DNA from: a virus
IMG/VR virus record: IMGVR_UViG_3300028025_004780
Location: 1-32,748 of that record
Strand: one strand, 5' to 3'
DNA: 32,748 nt
Positions 18,714-27,700 of this stretch are shown here, piece after piece (position 1 is the stretch's first letter; every line of letters starts with the position of its first letter). The notes beneath the pieces were generated by a model. It had not been told where the DNA came from and searched no databases. It saw only the letters and a program-made list of their open reading frames with translations. The translations under genes were made by a program, and so were the position numbers.

Positions 18714-21700
18714 ATGTTTGATGCCTTCGGCAATCCACTTGATGACACCGACAATCTGGTAGCGGCTGGTAGCCAATGGACTGCTGGTGGCAACTCCGTA
18801 GCAGCCCGTCGTGCTCGTGTAAAACTCCAACGCCGTGACCGTTATGGTCGCTGGGCGGAGATGGGTGGTGGCATCTCGTTCTGGGGTCGTAAGGCTGACG
18901 GCTCTGTAGTTCGTATGATTGGTCGCTACATTGGACCTGCCCAACGCGAGGGTTATATGCGCGTCTACATTGCCAAGGATGGCGATGGATACAAGGCTGG
19001 CGTTTACGAAGTTCCTGGAACAGTAGCAACAGCAGCCAAGGCGATTATTAGCCTAGAAGATTTGGAAGAGGCTGGCGTTGATTTCGACATCAACGGAAAC
19101 CGCATTGGTCAAGTTCTTGACCGCGACATCGAACCAATTGCCACTATGTTCAAGGGTGCTCCTAACTCACTTGACAAGCAACTTGCTAATGATGAGCCAC
19201 TTACCGAGACCGAAAAGGCTACCCAAGAAAAGGCTCGCCTAAAGGCAACTCCCCATGTTTCTTACAATGTTGTTGATGAAAACGGCAACCTGATTGAACA
19301 GCCAGCAGCACCAGCAGCACCTCAGGCTCCAGCAAATCAAAATGTCAACCCTCTTTCCGATGCGATTGATAACGCTGGCGACACCCCTACTGGTTTCGGT
19401 TTCCGCAGACCTGACCTAGACACTTACATTTTGTCAGGCGATAGAGGTGACGCTGCCAGTGCTGGTATTGAGGCTACTGTTACTCGATTGCCTAGTGGAG
19501 AATACAACTCCAGCGTTTCCAATAATGGCAATGTCGCAAGTGAAACTTTTGATACTCCTCTAGAGGCTGTGAACCACGCTCACGCCAAAATTACTGAGGC
19601 TAGAAATAACAACATCGCTGGTCGCCCAGCAACTCCAGCAGAGGCTCCAATGCCAGCAGGGATAGTTGAGAACCGTAGCGAGGGTATGACCCTTTACCAA
19701 GCCACAAACGGTGACATCAATCCAATTCAGGTTGTCGCTATTGGTGGCGGAAAGGCTTGGCAAGTTACTAGAAATAAGCCAGGTCAGAACCCAGAAGTAC
19801 TTTCAACTCACTCCACCCGTGAAGACGGCGAGAATGAGGCTAAGGCAAGAATTGCTCAAGAAGCCGAAGAGCCACAGGCTGTCGCTACCCCTCCAGCACC
19901 GACTGTAACTCCCCCTAGCACCCCATCTACTCCAGCACCTGCTGGACCACAGCGACTTGCTTACGCAGATATCCCTGGAGACATACTTTCCGAGATTATT
20001 GCTCAGCGACTTGAAGACGGAGTCTTCTATCAAAAGCCAAATGGTGACTTCCACAGACACTCTGTAGTTAGAAACCCTGACGGCACATTCTCAGTAAGAA
20101 TTGCTGAACAAGAAGTCAAGAGATTTGTTGGTGGAGCAGAGGCTGAAATTGCTGCCATAGAACTAAATGCTGGAGATATCGCTTTTGCGCGTGGAATCGC
20201 TCCTCAAAGGTCAAACCCTCTCACCCAACGCTCGCAGTCAGTTATGCCTAGTGGCACTGCTCAAAATATTCAGCAGTGGATTGATTCTCAACTTGCTAGC
20301 AACGCTGACTTGATTGACGAATCAAGGCTCACCGATGATTCTTTGGACCCTTTTACTGGTGCTACCAGACTTGGTGGCAAGAATATTCTCGCCAACCTAA
20401 AAAACTACCGAGCACAACTAATCACTGGTCTAAAAGAGTCGGCACTAGATGGTAAGCAAGATGACTTTGCTTTCAAGTTCGCTGTGGCTAAGCGTGTTAC
20501 TGCTGTTATCAACGCTATGCACCAAAACCAAGTCGACGGCAACCCTGCTGAAAAAGGCTTGGAATTCAATATCAGTGCTAAGCAAGTAAATGACAGACTA
20601 GGTACTTTCCAAATTGTCCCTAATTCAGTCAAAACTGAAATTGGAACTCAAGGAATTGCTAACGGTAAAACTATCCTTTCATCATTCGACGCTCTGCTTG
20701 TTGCTAAAGATGGAAAACCTTACCTATTCAAATGGAACAATGGTTCGGTCGAGGCTTATCAAATAAACCCAGACGGCTCCTTGGGTCAAAGGGCTGGTGG
20801 ACTATCGGCATCTGACGCTCAAAGAAGAGGGTTCGGTAACGGAGAAAATTACCCTACTAATATGCAGGTTCCAGGTATGGCTGGCTCAATTAGTACATCT
20901 CAACAATTTCAAGCGCTAGGTCTAGCATCTGGATTTACACTTCTAAACCGTTGGGTAGCAACAAGAATTGGTGCTAGATACTCTCACAGTGGCAATCTTA
21001 TGCCTAACGGAAACTTCTACAGCAAGACCCTAAGCCCTGATATGCGTGACAACGACAGAACTCAGGCTGATAAGGCTGTCCACCAAAACAACCCTAATGG
21101 CACAATCTTCAAGGTAATGAAAGCCTTGCGCTGGATTGATGGCGAGTACAAGCCTCTAGACCTAGCAAACCAAAGAGATTATGGTAGCGGTTGGCTAAAG
21201 CGTCTAACTATTAACAACAGCGGTGGAGCACCTGACAACAAGTCTAAATTGGACAAGTTCACCTATGGACTTGCTGCTGAACTTAGAAATGTAAAGCGCC
21301 ACTACGGTCAACTTTCAGATGCTGAAAAGGCTAGAACACTGCCTCTAATTCCAGAAATCTTCCGCGACCACATCACTGGCGAGGATGACTGGAGCAAGTG
21401 GGATGTTCAATACAACCTACTTAGCACCGTCTACGCAGACGGTAAGACCAAAGATGAAGTAGTTCAGATGATGAACGACATCAAGGCTGGTAGAACAGAA
21501 CTTGACAGACTGTTCCCTAGAGTAAAGGGAAACAACCTAGATGAAACCAAGTTTGATGACCTGCTAAATAAAATTATTGCCACTGATTTTAGACCAGAAG
21601 ACAACAACTACACCAAGCCTCAGGAAATGAGAGCAGACGCTGTTCGTATGATGGACATCCCGTTTGCTGGACACGCCAATTTCTCTAGATGGACAGTGCC

Positions 21701-24700
21701 GACTGGAGTTAGACAAGTAGAAAACTTCTTGCCTTTCAACCCACGCAGAGCGCAACCTAATAATCCTGCTGGCTGGACAGAAGAACCTGTAAATCTTGCT
21801 CAAAAATTCTCTGCCGAGCAGTTGCTGTCAGCATTGCGAGAAAGCCTAGTATCAAACCAAGGCAGAAGTGCTTCTCTACCTTTTGGCGATAGAGGAGATG
21901 AGCAGGGCGATGTAAACCCTGACGCTATCTTCAAGGCGCTTGAGCAACAGGGTCAAGATGCCCACCAAATGCTTGCTGAAATCTACGATGAAATTATTGG
22001 AGACCCAGCAAACCCTAACCAAACAGCACTAAACGCTGCTCGTTCTGACCTAGGGAACCTAAACTCAGCAATCTCCGCTCTCAGGGCAGAAATTGGCGAA
22101 CTCGATGAGCCTACCGCTTTCGATAACATCGGTGGAAGATTCATCCCAGACGACGCAATTCTTCACGCAGATGTTGTCAAGCGTCAAGAAGAGAATGTCG
22201 GTGGCAACCCAGCCCTAGACCTACAGCCATTGTCTTCAAACAACGCTAACTACCGATTTGAAGACGGTGGAATTGCGATTAGTGGTACCCCATACTCTCC
22301 TCAAATTCCAAACCGCAGATTCTACATCGATGGCACTGCCGACAACCCTAAACTGATTGCCAGAAACTTCTCCCCTGCTGGACTAGAGAACGCCCTGACC
22401 AACGCTATAGGCAACAAAAAGAGAACTGTAAAACTACAGTTCGCTAATGGCTCTCAAGTTGATGTACCACTAGAGGCAATTCGTGATGCTCTACAGTACC
22501 AAGGTGTAGACATCAATAGTGTTTTGGCGTCTAGAGATGACCTAAGAGTGCCACCAAGACGACACAGTGCTGTGAAAGTTGTGGAGTCTCAGGATGGAGA
22601 GTCTTACGACATCTGGGAAGAGCACAACAATGGTGCTCGTCTAGTATCTGGTCAAGAACTTGGACACGGTAGTAGGAAAAGAAACTCAGCCAATGAAATT
22701 ACTCAATACAACTACGATGTTGAGAGAGTCAACGACCCTACTGACCCAGCAACCGCAACTAAAGTTGCAAAACTTGTCAAGGTTGTAAGAAACGCAGATG
22801 GTAAGTATGAGGTTTGGGTTTCCAAACTATCTGACCAGTACATGGGTGACTTTAGCGAGAGACCTGCTGACGGCGTTTATGACAGTTTTGAGGCTGCTAA
22901 TTTTGACATTAGCACTCACATTAAGAGGCAACACAACTTAGAGAACACGCCTGGAATTCTAAACAACCGCAGAGCAATAGACCCAGGACAGAACGCAGCG
23001 TTCACTGAGATTGGCGTACTGAACGACGACAACCCTGAAGCCGACTTTGACGGTATCACCATAAGAAACCCTCGTAATGGTCAGGGTGGCGAGCGTAGAG
23101 TTTATGGAGTTATAGATACAAGAATTCCAGACGCAGTCAGAAGTACTGGTGGCGGTAAGTACATAATGGTCGACACTAGCGACACCGTAGAGCAAGTTGC
23201 TTCTATAGGTAGAGATGCTGATGGTGTTGAAGTTGCTTACCCAATTTACACAGTTGTCCCCGATGGAACTACTGGAAAGTTCATTCTGAGAACCTATGGA
23301 ATGAACGGTGTCCCTCGTAACACTAGAATTTTCAACTCTAAAGATGAAGCATCTCTTTGGGGTAAGCACTTCGCTGTAAATAGTGGTTCTGTTTCTAGAG
23401 TTCCGACCTTTGAATCGGCTCAGACTTACGCTGAGGCTATTAGAGCAATTCCAGTTCAATACAATGCTCCGACTATCTCCGAAGATAACTCTTCCAAGAC
23501 TGCTACAGCAGAATTTGTCGGTAAGGGTGGAGAACTTCTACAGTTAGTCACCAATGTCAAAAAGGGTGCACACCCTACTTGGAGAAACGCTGGTTCGCCA
23601 GATAACGCTTGGGTACACGCTACCGTCTCTCTTAGAAGACAAGGTGCAAGCGGAACTGAAGAATCTTTCATAACTGCAAAAATTACTAGAAGAAACTCAC
23701 GCAGTTGGATTGTAAATGTATCTTCTGATGGAAATGCAGATGGCAGCGCTATTTTTGGTCGCGCTGGACAGACTAGATATTTTGACACTAAAACTGAAGC
23801 GCACGAGTACCTATTCGGACCTAATGGAATTAAGAAGATTTTGGGTCTTGGAGAAGATGACAAGGTTGCCCCAGATGTTCAGATTCTAGACCCAGCGCAA
23901 CAAAGAAGAAACGCTGCTCAGGCGGCAGCCGAGGCAGAGCGTCTAAGAATTATTGAAATAAGAAGAGTTGCCGCAGAGCGTGTAGAGGCAGAACGCTTGG
24001 CCGCTGAGATGGCTGCTGCTCAAAATGCTGGAGATGTAGATACTCTAATTCCTGGCAGTATGATGACCGATGAAGAATTCAATGCTTTCCTTGCTGAAAG
24101 AGGAGCGGTTGAGAACCTACTCAATGCCACTAACCTAGGTCCTATTACGCAAATGGGTGGCGGTAGGGGCGTCAATGACTCCCTAGTTTACCAACTACCT
24201 GACGGTAGAAAGTTCAAAGTTAAGCCTGGTAGCGAGGAAAAGGGTCGTAATGAGTCCGCTATGCACGCTCTTTACAGACTGTTCGGCATCCAAGTAACCG
24301 AGGGTAGATTGGGTCTTGTCCAAAGAGGTAATGACCAAAAAATCCTACTTGCAGACGCTTTCCAAGAAAATATTATCCCTAGAAACTCTAGATGGACAAA
24401 TATTTTTGATTCAGAGTTTAATAACCCAGAGTATGCTCAGGCAATTGCCGATATGCACGAAGGTCTAATGATTGACGCTCTTGTAGAGCAGTGGGACCTA
24501 CAGGTTAACGAAAACTCAGGTAATGCTTTTATTGTTAGAGACGCCAATGGAATTCTTCGTGGAGTTCGATGCGACCCTGGTAGCGGTGGTCTCTACAACG
24601 CAGCAGGAAATTCTAGAATTGGTAGCAACGCCCATTTCAATAGAAATGCTCTAGATTTCATGGTTAGAGACCGCAACGCACTCTTTGGCGATTTCATGGC

Positions 24701-27700
24701 TACAGGCAGAATTAATGGAGAGAATCAGCCAGGTCACATTAACCGCGGACTTACTGTAGATGCTCTAAAGGCAATTGCTAGAAGAACTATTCTTCCTCTA
24801 AATGACCGAAGAATTGACGCTCTAGTTGACTCAATCATAGTTGACCCTATCGACAACGCGGCTATGAAGGCTGGTCTAAAGCGTCGCCGTCTTGAGATTC
24901 TAGAGTACATGGGCATTGACCCTAATGAGTCTGCTCCTCAGGGTACTTCGGCTAGACTGCCAGAACGCGCTCCAGGACTTACTCCGCCAAACTTGGCAGA
25001 CAACGGTTATGAGTACGGAGCAACTCTACCTAACGGTAAGAGACAAGTTCGCTTTGCTGGAAGAGTTAGACCTGACGGTGTATTTATTCCTAACGACTGG
25101 TCAGCCATTCCTCCTAGAGTGAAGTCTGAACTAAAGGCTGGAGACATTGTTCCAGAGTACTTACCGTTTATGACTAAGGATGTGCCAGCCGCTGGTATTC
25201 CTAGAGATGCTCAGGGCAATCTTCTTGAGAGTCTTCCTGACTTCATTGACGCTAATGGAATCCAAAGGCACAGCCCGTTTGGTGTTGTCTCTCTTATGGT
25301 TCGCAAGCGTAAGGCTGATGGAACTTACGAGTACCTATTTGTACAGCCTGGCTCTGCTGACCCGACTGCTAAAGCACACTATGCTAACAAACTGGCTCCA
25401 CTTCACTACGGTAAGAACAGCGTAGATGAAGCAGACCCTACTCCTCAGCAAATGATGTTGGACCACTTGGGCAATTCCGTTGACCCTATCTCTACTCGTT
25501 CATTTGAGATTGACATTCCTGGCTCTGTGGGCAAGCATAAAGTTATAGTTGCCGATATTGGTGACCAAGACCTAGACATTAGCACTGCGCAGCGCAATGG
25601 CAAAGTCGGTACTTCTTACTGGAGAAGAGGCGCTCGCCTACAAGAAGCCCAGCGTTCTTACTGGAACCAGTTCGACGGACAAACTGCAACTGTAGTTGGG
25701 AAACTAAACGACCTAGAGCAAAACTGGACTGCATCACCTAGCAATGAACCTGCTGGCGATACCGATGTTCCAGAGGCTGGAAACGGTGGCGGACCAATCA
25801 ACCCTCCTACCCCTCCAAATGATGGAGAAGGCAACGCTGGAGTACCTACCCCGTCTGACAGTGGTAGAGATGCTGATGGCTACAGAGCGTTCCGTCAATT
25901 TGGTATGAGAGATGCTGATGGCAATGTAGTAATCACAGGTGTCCAGCAGATTGAAGTTGGCGACTACAGAGACGGAAGCCTAAAGGCAAAAACTACCAGT
26001 GGAACAACCCTTGGGACCATCAAACCTATCGGTAATGGAAACTGGGTTGCTACATATATGCCAGATGAAATCACTGGTCGTGATGGTGCTAACAGAAACG
26101 GAAATGCTCTAAAGGGTATATTCACTTCAAAGGAAGACGCTGACTCTTGGCTATCAAAGCAAATCCACGACAGATTCAATGCTGGTGGACCACGCAAGCC
26201 AATCAGTGGCAACGGAGAGTACAACCCTAATGCCGCATCTCTAGTTGAAATCAAAAAGGGTTTCCTCAACGAGACTACTACTGCCCAAACAGACTACGCT
26301 AACCGCCTAATTGAGCAGAAGCGTGCTACTCCACAGCAAAGAGCACTATTCCGTGCCATTTTGTCTCAAGAGAAGCCAACCACTGGTGAAGTTGGGTACA
26401 TCATCAACCAACTTAGAGATGCTGAAGACCGCGACCCAGCAGAAATTGCTGACTCTCGTGCTATTAGAGAGGCTGGAAACAGTGCTCCTATCAACAGCAG
26501 TAGCCTAGACAATGTTGGTGCCGTAGCAGGTGCAAGAGCAATCCGTGCTGACCGTTTGCGTGTTGGACAAAGAATCCTTGGAAAAGTAAACGCAAATGTT
26601 GTGTTCACCGCTCCTGGCGACAACAACACTATCAATGTCGGTGTAGTCGGAGACGATGGAGCATTGCGCGTCTACCGAGTTGGAAACAATAGCGTTATCG
26701 CCATTGGAAACGAAACTGTAGAACCAGACAACAGAGTTATTCCACCACACCCTGAGGTAGTGAGGCGTCGTGAGCAAGCCCGTCTTGTTCTAGACCGCGT
26801 AAAGGCTCAGTACCCTAACCACCGTGAGTTGCCTAACGGAGACCTAATTGTGGGTCAGCGTGAGCACAGACAAGCAAATGGTGAGGTATTCCGCTACGAG
26901 GCTATAGTTCACAAAATGAACTCAGACGAGTTTGTGAGTTATGTTCGTAAGCAAAAACTAGACGCTCACGGAAACCCTACTGGTCAAGCCGTGTCTGCCT
27001 ACTTCACCGAACCTGCTCACTCTCCTAAGGTAACTCTTGGTCGATTGGGCCGTGAAGTTCTGCCTGTAGTAAACGCTCAGAACCCAGCAAATGGATTCAA
27101 CCAGCGTGGAGACAGGTCGTCTGAAATCCTAGACCCAGCAACTGGTCAAATGCTTCCATCAATCTTTGTACCAGACCAAAATATCCAATACATTGGTGAC
27201 ACTGGTATTCAGAAGACTGGAAACGCTGCTAAAGATGCTCTTATTTCTTATGTTCAGAACCTCGTTGCTAGAGGAGTGGCTCAACCAGATATTATCAACC
27301 AAGTTCTAGGTGGAAACCAAAACATCTTTACTAGAAACCAACTTGATGACATCATTGACCGCCTTGAGGCTAACCGCAGTTACCCTGGCGTAAATGCTAT
27401 TCCTTATGTTTCTAAAGACGACAGAACTATTGTCCGTGTTGGTGACCGAGTCAAGCACTATGACGCATTTGGTCAGCCAATTGAAGACAGAAACGGTAAC
27501 CACCGTGAGGGAACCGTTGTTCGTCGTCAGCCTTATGTTCTAAACGCTAAGCGTCAAGGAAACTACGAGTATTCAGACCAACTATTTGTCCAGTGGGATT
27601 TGGATGACAGACCGCACCAAGCAGCGGCTCGTCGTCTAGAAGTTATTCGTCGTGGAGATGGTTCAGCACCAGTTCCAGCAGTTCAGGGTCCAAACGATGG

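Noticed and set aside
22959-23863. Minus-strand open frames of 135-166 codons opposite the giant gene
   Set aside because: They are shadows of a continuous 3924-codon gene, lack ribosome sites, and have Ser/Val-rich compositions typical of antisense translation.
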